From positions 38,359 through 102,358 of the forward strand of contig CALWDE010000004.1 of the NCBI GenBank assembly GCA_944376605.1: a stretch of 64,000 nucleotides of DNA, in the 5' to 3' direction. How positions within the stretch are numbered: position 1 is the stretch's first letter; every line of letters starts with the position of its first letter. A model generated the notes under the pieces. That model saw only the letters and a list, made by a program, of their open reading frames with translations. It was not told the DNA's origin and did not search any database. The translations under genes were made by a program, and so were the position numbers. Positions 16,764 through 29,626 of the stretch are shown here, piece after piece. The stretch is from an uncultured Bacilli bacterium. Lineage in GTDB: Bacteria > Bacillota_I > Bacilli_A > RFN20 > CAG-826.

Positions 16764-18192
16764 ATGTCCCCTTTAACATTGCATCTTTTAATAAAGCTGA
16801 AAGTTTAGCAGGATTCGCTTTACCTTTGGAAAGCTTCATTCCTTGCCCAACTAAGAAGCCTAACGCGCGGTCTTTCCCATTTAAGAAGGAAGTAATAGAG
16901 TCAGGATTTTTACTTAAAACTTCCTCCACAATTGAGGTAAGGAAGCTCTCATCGGATACCTGCGCAACAAGTCCAAGCTCTTCTTTCGCCTTCTCTGGTG
17001 ACACCCCTTCCTCTAAACACTTATAGAGAATATTAACCGTCTGTTGATGAGAAAATCCTTTCTCTTCTTGATAAGTCAAAATCTCTGCAAAAGTCTCTGG
17101 TTTTAAAGGAAATTCCTTCCATGACTCTTCTTTTTTATTTAAATAAGAGTTACCTTCTCCCATCATAAAGTTTGCTAAAGTCTTTGGATATTTTGTAAAA
17201 GGCAAAACTTCTTCAAATACATGAGCCATCGCAGGATCCTGCAAAATAATTTCTGCATTTTTCTCGCTAATGCCAAAAGCGATATAACGCTCTCTTTTGC
17301 TTTCATATAATTCGGGGCAAGTCGCGATTGCTTCTTCTACAAATTCATCACTTACACGAATCGGAGTAATGTTTGGCTCAGGGAAATATTTATAGTCCAC
17401 CGCATCTGTTTTAAGACGCATTAAAACTGTTTCTCCCTTACTTTCATCATAACGTCTTGTTTCCTGACGTACTTTTTCGCCCATAAAAAGAAGTTTTGAC
17501 TGTCTAGCAATCTCATAATCTAGAGCTAACTCAATATTTTTAATGGAGTTCAAGTTCTTAATTTCTACTTTTGTGCCAAACTCTTCTTGTCCATAAGGAC
17601 GAATAGAGACGTTCACATCAACACGGAGAGAACCTTCCTCCATCTTGCCATCTGATACACCAGAATAGACAACAATATTACGGATGCCTTCTACGTATAA
17701 CCTTGCCTCTTCCCCGCTTCGAATCTCTGGTAAAGAAACAATTTCAATAAGAGGCACTCCAGCACGGTTATAGTCTAATAAAGTGCAATCAGGGAAATGA
17801 AGTTGCTTACAGGTGTCTTCCTCAAGATGAATTCGTTCAATTCCAATTTTTCTTTCTCCGTTTTTGGTGCGAATTGTTAAATAACCATTCTTACCAATGG
17901 GATGGAATTGCTGCGTAATTTGAAATCCTTTTGGAAGATCACTATAGAAATAGTTTTTCCGGTCAAAGCGTAAAAGATGATCAATCTCCATATGTAACGC
18001 ATTAGCTACACGAATCCCGTTAATCACCGCTTGTTCATTTACTGTAGGCATTGTTCCAGGAAAGGCCATATCAAAAGGAGTCACCTCGGTGTTTGGCTCC
18101 TTTCCATAAGTAACAGGAGAAGCGCTAAACATCTTACTTTTTGTGCGCATCTCCACATGGATTTCTAAGCCAATTACTGCTTCAAAATTCAT
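16753..18192 (-). CDS. gatB: aspartyl/glutamyl-tRNA amidotransferase subunit B
   Basis: 479 residues, full length for GatB. It starts FEAVIGLEIHVEM and contains KNYFYSDLPKGFQITQ, EEGSLRVDVNVSIRP, KVEIKNLNS and YKYFPEPNI, all GatB signatures, with the YqeY-like tail domain (GQGMKLSKGKANPAKL). With GatA and GatC it converts misacylated Glu-tRNA(Gln) and/or Asp-tRNA(Asn) to the amide form. Since asnS is also present at 28149, Glu-tRNA(Gln) is the more needed substrate. Overlaps gatA by 4 nt. Confidence 0.96.
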   Translation of the reverse strand: MNFEAVIGLEIHVEMRTKSKMFSASPVTYGKEPNTEVTPFDMAFPGTMPTVNEQAVINGIRVANALHMEIDHLLRFDRKNYFYSDLPKGFQITQQFHPIGKNGYLTIRTKNGERKIGIERIHLEEDTCKQLHFPDCTLLDYNRAGVPLIEIVSLPEIRSGEEARLYVEGIRNIVVYSGVSDGKMEEGSLRVDVNVSIRPYGQEEFGTKVEIKNLNSIKNIELALDYEIARQSKLLFMGEKVRQETRRYDESKGETVLMRLKTDAVDYKYFPEPNITPIRVSDEFVEEAIATCPELYESKRERYIAFGISEKNAEIILQDPAMAHVFEEVLPFTKYPKTLANFMMGEGNSYLNKKEESWKEFPLKPETFAEILTYQEEKGFSHQQTVNILYKCLEEGVSPEKAKEELGLVAQVSDESFLTSIVEEVLSKNPDSITSFLNGKDRALGFLVGQGMKLSKGKANPAKLSALLKDAMLKGTYGK

Positions 18193-19658
18193 AATAGTCC
18201 CTCCTTCTTGTTTCTAACGGAAAGATTACTAAGTCCTGTAATCTTTTCCCCTAAAGAAGAAATGGCGAATAAAGCTTTTTCCTCAAAAGCGCGTCCTGTG
18301 AAATTAATTCCAAGCGGCAAATCATTTTCAAAGCCAAGCGGAAGAGTAAGCGAAGGAAGACCGGCAAAATTCGCTAACGCTAAATGGTTATCGGCAATAA
18401 GATAACTATCGCTTAAGCGGTCAGAAGATTCCGTAAATTTAGGTGCCACTGTTGGAGCGGCAGGAGTCAAAATCCAGTCCACTTCCTTTAAGATTTCATT
18501 CACTCTATTCACAATGATTCTTCGATTTTTTTGCGCCCTTAAAAAGAGTTTTTCTTGGTTTTCTTTCATAAGGCAATAAGACCCGATAACAAAGCGACGT
18601 TTAATTAATTCCGAAAAACCTTTTGTCCTCGCTTTACTCATAACTTCTTGATAGCTTCTTCCCTCATAATAAGGACCAAACTTAATGCCGTCTAAATTTG
18701 CATCATTGGAAGTTGCTTCTGCACAAGAAATAACAAAATAAGTCGCATAGATAGAGCGCAATAATTCTTCCCCAAAAGTGAAGGGTATTACCTCAATTCC
18801 TTCTCTTTTTAATTTCTCAATAAATGCTTCAAGCAAAGCTTCTTCTCTGCTGCCTTTTAAAGTTACATTTAAGTCTGTTAAAACGCCAACTTTCTTTCCC
18901 TTTAAAGAAAAGGAAGCATAGGAAGAGTAGTTTTCTGCCTCTTTACTGGAAGAGGTGGAATCTCTCTCATCTCTCCCTGCTAAAGCTTCTAACAAAATGG
19001 CAGAATCATCCACGCAGTGAGTGAAATAACCTACCGCATCTAAAGAAGGTGCAAAAGGGAAAAGGCCATATCGACTAATTCTGCCCCAGGTCGGTTTAAT
19101 TCCGACTAAACCAGCATAAGCAGCAGGTTTTCTAACCGAGTCACCTGTATCAGAACCAAGCGCAAAAGGAACAATTCCATCACTGACCACTGCCGCAGAT
19201 CCGCAGGAAGAACCACCAATCATTCTTTCATGTGTTTTGTCCCACGGATTATAGGTTTTACCTTTATGACCAGTTGTGCCAGTTCCGCCCATTGCCAGCT
19301 CATCTAAAGTTGTCTTTCCTAAAAGAATGGCTTTCTTTTCTTTTAATTTCTCAATGACAGTAGCATCAAAAACGGGAACATATCCGTTTAAGACATTAGA
19401 AGAAGCGGTCGTTTCAATTCCCTTTGTGGAAAAATTATCTTTCGCAAAGAAAGGGATTCCCCACAAAAGGTTATCGCTTTCAACTTCCTTGAGAGTAGAA
19501 GCAAATTGTAAAGCCTCTTCAAAACAAGTAGCCTCACATTCGTTCTCTTCGTTTTTTGCAGCTATTTCAATGGCTTCTTTTGTAACTTCGTAAGGAGTGG
19601 TTAAGCCTTTTAAATACGCTTCGTGGAGCGCGCGAATACTAAGTCCTGCTGTTTTCAT
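18189..19658 (-). CDS. gatA: aspartyl/glutamyl-tRNA amidotransferase subunit A
   Basis: 489 residues of the amidase signature family. Catalytic Lys in GIPFFAKDNFSTKG, cis-Ser in IGGSSCGSAAVV, and the nucleophile Ser in GSDTGDSVRKPAAY. Two positions differ from the common GatA text (GGSSGGSAA and DTGGSIRQPA): Gly to Cys and Gly to Asp beside the catalytic Ser. The triad itself is intact. It starts at the last base of gatC and overlaps gatB by 4 nt, giving gatC-gatA-gatB order. Confidence 0.95.
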   Translation of the reverse strand: MKTAGLSIRALHEAYLKGLTTPYEVTKEAIEIAAKNEENECEATCFEEALQFASTLKEVESDNLLWGIPFFAKDNFSTKGIETTASSNVLNGYVPVFDATVIEKLKEKKAILLGKTTLDELAMGGTGTTGHKGKTYNPWDKTHERMIGGSSCGSAAVVSDGIVPFALGSDTGDSVRKPAAYAGLVGIKPTWGRISRYGLFPFAPSLDAVGYFTHCVDDSAILLEALAGRDERDSTSSSKEAENYSSYASFSLKGKKVGVLTDLNVTLKGSREEALLEAFIEKLKREGIEVIPFTFGEELLRSIYATYFVISCAEATSNDANLDGIKFGPYYEGRSYQEVMSKARTKGFSELIKRRFVIGSYCLMKENQEKLFLRAQKNRRIIVNRVNEILKEVDWILTPAAPTVAPKFTESSDRLSDSYLIADNHLALANFAGLPSLTLPLGFENDLPLGINFTGRAFEEKALFAISSLGEKITGLSNLSVRNKKEGLL

Positions 19659-19954
19659 TATTGCACCACCTTTGGCAGTTTTACCTGCCCGTCTTGTACA
19701 TTGCCAGCATTCTTAAGCGCTTCTTCTCTTGTAAGAGGAGAGATAGGCTCATCTTTTCTTAAATAAGTTGTTTCACAGAAAAAAGGAAAGGTCATCGGTT
19801 CATAAGAATCTACCCCTTCAATTTCTCCTAGAGCATCCATTTGACGAAGTAAGATTTGGAATTCGTCTTGAAGCGTCGTGTACTCTTCTTCTGACATATC
19901 AAAGAGTAAACGGGATGCGGCTTCTTTTAATGTTGCTTTATCTATCGTTTTCAT
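19658..19954 (-). CDS. gatC: aspartyl/glutamyl-tRNA amidotransferase subunit C
   Basis: 98 residues. It has the two-helix GatC start (LLFDMSEEEYTTLQDEFQILLRQ split at EEE) and the LRKDEPISPLTREEALKNA box that contacts GatA and GatB. The ATG at 19954 is chosen over an adjoining TTG at 19957. A TAAAAT -10 box lies 8 nt before the ATG and no SD is seen, so the operon mRNA may be leaderless. First gene of the gatCAB-DUF1836-galE-hydrolase-TupA-DUF362 run. Confidence 0.93.
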   Translation of the reverse strand: MKTIDKATLKEAASRLLFDMSEEEYTTLQDEFQILLRQMDALGEIEGVDSYEPMTFPFFCETTYLRKDEPISPLTREEALKNAGNVQDGQVKLPKVVQ

Positions 19955-20002
19955 CAAGAGAGATTTTACAACAAACAGAGAGAAAATCCCTATAGGGATA
20001 TA

Positions 20003-21550
20003 TCATTCCGCAAGAAAGAAGTCTTCCGCTAAAACAGAGTCATAATAAAGACGAAAACCTTCATATGTTTGCCTGTCTTCTTCATAAGGCACGTAATGAG
20101 TGTTAATCGCCTCTCCAAAATAAGTCTCGGCCTTATCAACTTCTCCCACAACAAGGAAAATAGGACGGTCATCGCCTAAAAGAAATTCATTGATATTATC
20201 TTTAATTTCTGGAGAGAAAGACGCCCACCATGACTGAAAATGAGGATAAGGATTTGTTGTAGAAAAATCCTTCATCAAATAAAGGCTGGAATCAAAATTA
20301 ATGACATAAACTTCACTTTCTTCATAAGCGCGGTCAGGAATTAAATTTAAATCATGACGAATGAGGCTTTCTTGACGAGAAGAAAGGCCAAACCAGCTGG
20401 AAGAGGTATCGCTTGCCCAGTACTGACACTCCGAAACAACAAAAAGAAGAAAGAAGGAAGCATATAGGCCTAATGAAACGTAACGGAAAGGTACATTTTG
20501 TTTTTTCTCAAGAGATATCACCGTATAAGAAAGTGAGAAAGAAGAGACAGAAAGAAAAGACCAAAAATAATGAGAACTACGAAGAAGGAAACCCATGAGA
20601 AAATAATAGAAAATCGAGCTAGCTACTAAGAAATAAGCTACGGAAAGATTTCCCTTTTTCTTTTGTACTAAGAAAAATAAGTACGAGATAAAAGAAAAGA
20701 GAATGCCCATTAAAATACAAAGGAAAAACCTTACCCAATCAAGTTCATCTTGGAAGCCGCTTGTCAAATACCCGGCATTAGAACTAAGAATCGCGTTCCA
20801 CATGTAAGAGGAGTAACCTCCTCCAAGAGCAATAAAAGAAAATATACTAATCGGAATAAAGAAACTGATAAGTGCAAAAATCACATTAAAAACAAGCTCT
20901 TTGATGGGTTTTTTCTCTTTTAAAAAGCAAAAGAAATAACCAAAACATAACGAAAGACCTGCTAAAGCATCTAAGGGACGCGACATGAAGGCGCAGCCCG
21001 CTTCCACACCTGCTATACCAACAGCAAGACTAATCCATAAATTTTTCTTCTCGGTATAACCCTTCACAAAAAAGTACAAAGATAAAGTGGTCCACGGTAA
21101 AAGAAGTTCTCCTTCATGAACTCCGCCATTAAACATTAAGATGCGCAAAAGAACGAGAGTTGCCCAGCTCATGGCGATACCAATATTTTTCGTTTGGGTG
21201 TCTTTGGCGAAGGCTTCTATCATTCTTGCCAAAAGAAAGAAGCTAACAAAATTAAGAAGCACTTCCCAAAGGAAAAGACCTGTCATCTCGCCAAGAAGAT
21301 ATCCAAAAGCAATTACGAAAATATGGTAAAGCCCTTTGTGATCAAAAAAATCAATGTAGGGTGTTTTACCTTGAAGAAGCAAAGAAGCATAATAAATGAA
21401 AAAGTTACTATCGTCTACTAAAGCAGAGTTTGAGGGATATAGAAAAAGTGGAGAAGTTGCATAAGAGAAAAATAGGCAGGTGAAAAAAGCGAGAATTAGT
21501 CCAAGAAGAACCTGACTTATTGTTCTTTTATGCGATGATAAAAAGTTCAT
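20003..21550 (-). CDS. GT-C/ArnT-like membrane glycosyltransferase (family 39-like)
   Basis: 515 residues with about ten membrane helices. The first outside loop carries DDSNFFIYYASLLLQGKTPYIDFFDHKG, written here in two motifs: an acidic DD pair near residue 46 and GKTPYxDFFDHKG near 57-71. This is the GT-C signature in which the Asp acts on the polyprenyl-phosphate sugar. The C-terminal 120 residues form a soluble outside domain (YEESEVYVINFD). It likely adds a sugar from a lipid carrier on the outer face. It follows ligA by 3 nt, so it is read from the pcrA promoter. Confidence 0.68.
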   Translation of the reverse strand: MNFLSSHKRTISQVLLGLILAFFTCLFFSYATSPLFLYPSNSALVDDSNFFIYYASLLLQGKTPYIDFFDHKGLYHIFVIAFGYLLGEMTGLFLWEVLLNFVSFFLLARMIEAFAKDTQTKNIGIAMSWATLVLLRILMFNGGVHEGELLLPWTTLSLYFFVKGYTEKKNLWISLAVGIAGVEAGCAFMSRPLDALAGLSLCFGYFFCFLKEKKPIKELVFNVIFALISFFIPISIFSFIALGGGYSSYMWNAILSSNAGYLTSGFQDELDWVRFFLCILMGILFSFISYLFFLVQKKKGNLSVAYFLVASSIFYYFLMGFLLRSSHYFWSFLSVSSFSLSYTVISLEKKQNVPFRYVSLGLYASFFLLFVVSECQYWASDTSSSWFGLSSRQESLIRHDLNLIPDRAYEESEVYVINFDSSLYLMKDFSTTNPYPHFQSWWASFSPEIKDNINEFLLGDDRPIFLVVGEVDKAETYFGEAINTHYVPYEEDRQTYEGFRLYYDSVLAEDFFLAE

Positions 21551-21553
21551 TTT

Positions 21554-25830
<4,277 letters not shown>

Positions 25831-25837
25831 AACGCTA

Positions 25838-25843
25838 AGTATA
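25838..25843 (-). promoter_or_regulatory. -10 box of pcrA, leaderless spacing
   Basis: TATACT on the minus strand, then 7 nt, then the pcrA ATG. The expected transcription start is the A of the start codon or the base before it. No Shine-Dalgarno is present. This is the clearest of about ten similar arrangements in the window. Confidence 0.55.
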
Positions 25844-25915
25844 GTGCCTTCTGCCTTCTCATTTTATGAGAAGAGAAAACTTTCTTTTAGAAGTTTTTGC
25901 AAGAATAATAGTTTT

Positions 25916-26812
25916 ATGAATGAAAGAAGGAGTGACGTCCACGCAATTGCCATTGCCGCAATGCTAACTGCTTTGTGTGCAATTACTTCTACTTTAGCTT
26001 CTTATTTTGTAATTGGATCGTTACTTTCTCTTTTCCTTATTCCCTTCTTTTCTTCCGTAGCCTCCTACAAAATTGAAGGAAGGTGGCTTCCTTTATATGC
26101 TTTAGCATCCATCTGTTTATGCGTATTATTTTCTTTTCATGATATGAGCAGCGCTTTATTCACTGCTGTGCCAGGAGTGCTTGGAGGAACTCTTTACGGA
26201 TATTTGCGAAAGAAAAACGTACCAGTAGGAATTCCTATTGTAATAGGTTCCTATTTGTATTTAGCGTGTATCTATTTATCCATTCCTTTGCTTGAAGTGC
26301 TTTCTGGAAGGAATCTTATTGAAGACGCTTTATTTTTATTCCAGTTACAAGAAAGTCGCATTGCAAGAGAACTTGTACCTTTATTGCTCTATTTATTTTC
26401 TTTATCTTCTATCGGATTATCCTCCTTACTCATTGAGGGTATTTCTCCAAGATTTCTTCAAAAATTAGAAAAAAGAAGGAATTTTTGCAAGGTTTATCCT
26501 TATCTTTCATTTTTATTTTCTTCTTTATGCTTACTAACAGGATATTTTCTTCCAAGCTTAAGTTATATTTTCCTTGCAAGTAGCCTGTTTCTTCTCGTTT
26601 TTGCCTATCCTTCCTTTAAAGGAAAGAAACCATATATTTACTTAGTACATTTTTTGTTTCTTCTCATTGGTTTATTTCTTTTTGCTTTTGTTTACCCTTA
26701 CATGGGAGAAGGAATAAAAGGAGGAACCTTGCTTGCCTTTTTGCCTCTATTTGCTTCCTTACATTTTCTCTTTCTGCAAATCCCTTACCCTAATCTTATT
26801 CATAGAACATAA
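25916..26812 (+). CDS. polytopic membrane protein, DUF2232/YybS-like
   Basis: 298 residues from the ATG at 25916. The frame is open from 25844, but those 24 residues are polar and lie on top of the pcrA promoter. It begins DVHAIAIAAMLTALCAI and has about eight membrane segments, with YGYLRKK after the third. This is the layout of YybS/DUF2232 proteins, which resemble ECF S-components; the family has no settled function. An AATAAT box sits 6 nt before the ATG. Divergent from pcrA and followed 9 nt later by the next membrane gene. Family assignment is by general pattern only. Confidence 0.5.
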   Translation: MNERRSDVHAIAIAAMLTALCAITSTLASYFVIGSLLSLFLIPFFSSVASYKIEGRWLPLYALASICLCVLFSFHDMSSALFTAVPGVLGGTLYGYLRKKNVPVGIPIVIGSYLYLACIYLSIPLLEVLSGRNLIEDALFLFQLQESRIARELVPLLLYLFSLSSIGLSSLLIEGISPRFLQKLEKRRNFCKVYPYLSFLFSSLCLLTGYFLPSLSYIFLASSLFLLVFAYPSFKGKKPYIYLVHFLFLLIGLFLFAFVYPYMGEGIKGGTLLAFLPLFASLHFLFLQIPYPNLIHRT

Positions 26813-26821
26813 AATAGAGAT

Positions 26822-27316
26822 ATGGGAAAGTTTCTCCGTAATTTTGGAATGGGTCTAGTGTACATATTTCTATCGCCCATTCTTCTCTGCCTTCTTGCTC
26901 TAGCATCTATCTGCTGCCTTGGAGCATGGTTTTATTATGTAGTGACTTTTGTAATTCGTTTCTTTAGGGGACAAAACGGCTTTATAGAATTAAAGGAAGA
27001 TGCGCTTCTTCGTCAAAAAATTGAAGCGGAAAAAGAGGAAGCATTAGGAATCAAAGAAAAAGAGGAAAAGGTAGCAGCAGCGCCTCAACAAGTTTTTGTT
27101 CAACAAAATTTTTACCAAATGCCTCCTGGCTATGTCCCTCCTCCTGTTAACGGGAATAATAGTTCCTCTGCCGTTCCTCCTCTTGTTGATTTATCAGAAG
27201 CAAAACAGCTTCCTCCCCAAACAGAGATTCCTTCTCTTCCATTAGAAGAATCTTCTTTAAAAGAAGAGAAAGAAGCAGAAGAAATTCACTTAGATCAGGA
27301 GGAGATAGATGAATAG
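26822..27316 (+). CDS. small membrane protein with Pro/Glu-rich tail, unknown
   Basis: 164 residues. One long or two short hydrophobic segments at about 10-50 include a CCLGAWFYY patch. After that the chain is cytoplasm-like and low in complexity: a Lys/Glu helix (70-90), a Pro/Gln/Asn-rich stretch (95-125) and an acidic end. I do not recognise a family. A TAAAAT box ends 6 nt before the ATG, so it may have its own leaderless transcript. It overlaps the next gene by 8 nt, so they are probably co-expressed membrane partners. Confidence 0.6.
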   Translation: MGKFLRNFGMGLVYIFLSPILLCLLALASICCLGAWFYYVVTFVIRFFRGQNGFIELKEDALLRQKIEAEKEEALGIKEKEEKVAAAPQQVFVQQNFYQMPPGYVPPPVNGNNSSSAVPPLVDLSEAKQLPPQTEIPSLPLEESSLKEEKEAEEIHLDQEEIDE

Positions 27317-27992
27317 TTTACTCTTTGTAACCTTTAGCGAAAGCGATAAAAAACTTCTGATTATTGCTATTGTTTTTCTTGTCGTTCTTTTACTTTTACT
27401 TGGGTTAATTGGTATGGCAATTCGTCAACTAACCGCCTCTTTTGGAAAACAGATTGATAATGAAATTCATGATGTTGTTGTCTACCGTATCATTGATAAT
27501 CCCAAAGATTTATTCCGTTATGGCATGATTAAAAATAACCGCCGATTCGTAAAAGAATCTTTACCAGCCTTCCTTATCTTTCTTGTTAGTATCATCCTTT
27601 ATATCACCTATAGTGCAATCACAGGAATGTGGCACGAAGACTTTTTGGGACATTTCTCCAGTTTGCTTTGGACTTGGGACTGGAATGATCCCTCTATATG
27701 GAGCAATTTCTGGGGTCTTACCTTACTATCAAGCTGGCCTCCTTTAGTTTCTTCCCCACACTGGGTAAATGAATATTGGGCTTCTTATTTACTAGTACCA
27801 TTATGGACAATTTCTATCGTTTATTTTGCGATCACTGTCCAAGCCTGGATTGGCAGACTCATCCTTTTAAGAAGACGAACCAAAACAGTATTCCAAAAAA
27901 CATTGGAAGGATTTAATTTCTATGATGAGAAAAAAGCAGAAGGCGCACCTTCTGCTTCACAATCACAAAACGAAAAAGAAAAGAATTCTTAA
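27309..27992 (+). CDS. membrane protein with four predicted helices, unknown
   Basis: 227 residues with hydrophobic segments at about 16-36, 80-100, 135-155 and 165-190 and a Trp-rich middle (WHEDF, LLWTWDWNDPSIWSNFW). The GATCAGGAGGAGATAG SD lies inside the preceding gene. The last 40 residues are charged. No family recognised. It overlaps the end of a convergent 52-residue gene by 4 nt. Confidence 0.6.
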   Translation: MNSLLFVTFSESDKKLLIIAIVFLVVLLLLLGLIGMAIRQLTASFGKQIDNEIHDVVVYRIIDNPKDLFRYGMIKNNRRFVKESLPAFLIFLVSIILYITYSAITGMWHEDFLGHFSSLLWTWDWNDPSIWSNFWGLTLLSSWPPLVSSPHWVNEYWASYLLVPLWTISIVYFAITVQAWIGRLILLRRRTKTVFQKTLEGFNFYDEKKAEGAPSASQSQNEKEKNS

Positions 27993-28147
27993 AAGAAGAG
28001 ATCAAAAATCTCAAAAACGATTAGTGCAATCACTACAAGATTAAGCCCCCAAATCCCCCAAAAGATTCTCTTTCGGGAAAGAGTTTTTCTTTTGAGTTCT
28101 CCAATTTCTTGTTCGGAGAGCATTTTTGGTGTCACTTCTTTTTCCAT
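27989..28147 (-). CDS. 52-residue single-span membrane peptide downstream of asnS
   Basis: An open frame of 53 codons starts 1 nt after the asnS stop. Its product begins MEKEVTPKMLSEQE, has a basic stretch (KRKTLSRKR) and then a hydrophobic segment of about 21 residues (from FWGIWG to IFDLFF) to the stop. Positive charges before one membrane helix fit a small inner-membrane protein with the N-terminus inside. There is no strong SD, so expression would depend on coupling to asnS. Not recognised; real-gene status moderate because the frame fills the asnS-to-27992 gap almost exactly. Confidence 0.5.
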   Translation of the reverse strand: MEKEVTPKMLSEQEIGELKRKTLSRKRIFWGIWGLNLVVIALIVFEIFDLFF

Positions 28148-28148
28148 A

Positions 28149-29528
28149 TTAATATTTTAAAGCGTTTGAAGTACGTGGGAAGAGTTGAACATCACGAATA
28201 TTTTGCATACCAGTGACGTACATTAGCAAACGATCAAAGCCAATTCCGAATCCAGCATGCGGACAACCGCCATATCTGCGGAGGTTGTAATACCAGTCCA
28301 TGTCTTTTAAATTGCCCATCTTAATCTTGAGCTTTTCGGGATCATCTTCTCTTTGAGAACCCCCGACAAGTTCCCCTTCTCCTGGCACAAGAAGATCAAC
28401 TGCAGCGACAGTTTTGCCGTCAGGATTTTCCTTCATATAGAAAGCTTTAATCTCTTTGGGATAATCGGTTAAGAACAAAGGTCCTTTTGCAATATTTTCA
28501 CATAGATACCGTTCATGTTCTGACTGTAAGTCCATTCCCCAATAAATGTGTGAATTATCAAATTTATGGCCATCCTTTACTGCCTTTTCTAAGTGCTCAA
28601 TGGCAGCAGTATAAGTCATATGCGCAAAAGCGGAATGAAGAACATGTTCTAATTTTTCTTTTAATCCAGGCGCGATAAATTGATTAAAGAAAGCAATTTC
28701 ATCTGGACAAGAATCCATCACCTTTTGGATCGCATATTTCAAACAGCTTTCAATAATGTTCATATCACCTTTTAAGTCACAGAAAGCCATTTCTGGTTCA
28801 ATCATCCAGAACTCAGAAGCGTGACGAGGAGTATTAGAATGCTCCGCGCGGAAGGTTGGACCAAAGGTATAAATATCTTTAAATGCCAAAGCAAAAGCTT
28901 CACCGTGTAATTGGCCAGATACAGTTAGATGCGCTTCTTTCCCGAAAAAATCAGTAAATGGATGCTCACCTTCTGTTGCAACTTGGAAAAGTTGTCCCGC
29001 TCCTTCCGCATCATTCCCTGTAATGATGGGGGTATGAACATAAACAAATCCTCTTTCTTGGAAGAAAGAATGAATTGCGAAAGCTAAAACGCTACGCACA
29101 CGGTAAACAGCCTGGAAAGTATTTGCTCTTGGGCGAAGATAGGCTTGTTCTCTTAAAAATTCAAAAGATGCTCTTTTCTTTTGTAAAGGATAATCCTCTG
29201 CAACATCACCGATTAACTCCACGCTTTTTACTTGAAGTTCAAAAGGTTGTTTTGCACTGGGAGAAGAGACAAGATGTCCTGTCGCCTTAATAGATGCACC
29301 CATTTTAAGGTGACTCATCATTTCAAACTGGGAGTTGTCTTTTTTATAAACAAGCTGAAGCGATAAAAAATGGGTGCCGTCATGAAGTTCTAAGAAAGCT
29401 AATTGACCACTAGGACGATTGGTTCTCACCCAGCCATAAATTTCCACCTCGTCTAAATTTTTTAAGCCATCTATCCCCTTTTCACGATAAAGTTTTATCA
29501 AGGAGTTAACTGTAACGATTTCACTCAT
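28149..29528 (-). CDS. asnS: asparaginyl-tRNA synthetase
   Basis: 459 residues from the ATG at 29528, chosen over the upstream frame extension because GTGGAGG lies 7 nt before it. The N-terminal OB fold (VEIYGWVRTNRPSG) is followed by a class II catalytic domain: motif 2 FRAEHSNTPRHASEFWMIEPE and motif 3 GGCPHAGFGIGFDRLLMYVTG, with IRDVQLFPR at the end. The HAGFGIGFDR text separates AsnS from AspS. Charges tRNA(Asn) directly. Confidence 0.95.
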   Translation of the reverse strand: MSEIVTVNSLIKLYREKGIDGLKNLDEVEIYGWVRTNRPSGQLAFLELHDGTHFLSLQLVYKKDNSQFEMMSHLKMGASIKATGHLVSSPSAKQPFELQVKSVELIGDVAEDYPLQKKRASFEFLREQAYLRPRANTFQAVYRVRSVLAFAIHSFFQERGFVYVHTPIITGNDAEGAGQLFQVATEGEHPFTDFFGKEAHLTVSGQLHGEAFALAFKDIYTFGPTFRAEHSNTPRHASEFWMIEPEMAFCDLKGDMNIIESCLKYAIQKVMDSCPDEIAFFNQFIAPGLKEKLEHVLHSAFAHMTYTAAIEHLEKAVKDGHKFDNSHIYWGMDLQSEHERYLCENIAKGPLFLTDYPKEIKAFYMKENPDGKTVAAVDLLVPGEGELVGGSQREDDPEKLKIKMGNLKDMDWYYNLRRYGGCPHAGFGIGFDRLLMYVTGMQNIRDVQLFPRTSNALKY

Positions 29529-29626
29529 ATTTATCCTCCACGAGTGCAAGTTTATCTTTCACCTTGCCAAAGGCAAGAAAAGAGATAAGAAAAAGATAAA
29601 AATCACGCAAAACGCGATCATTTTGT

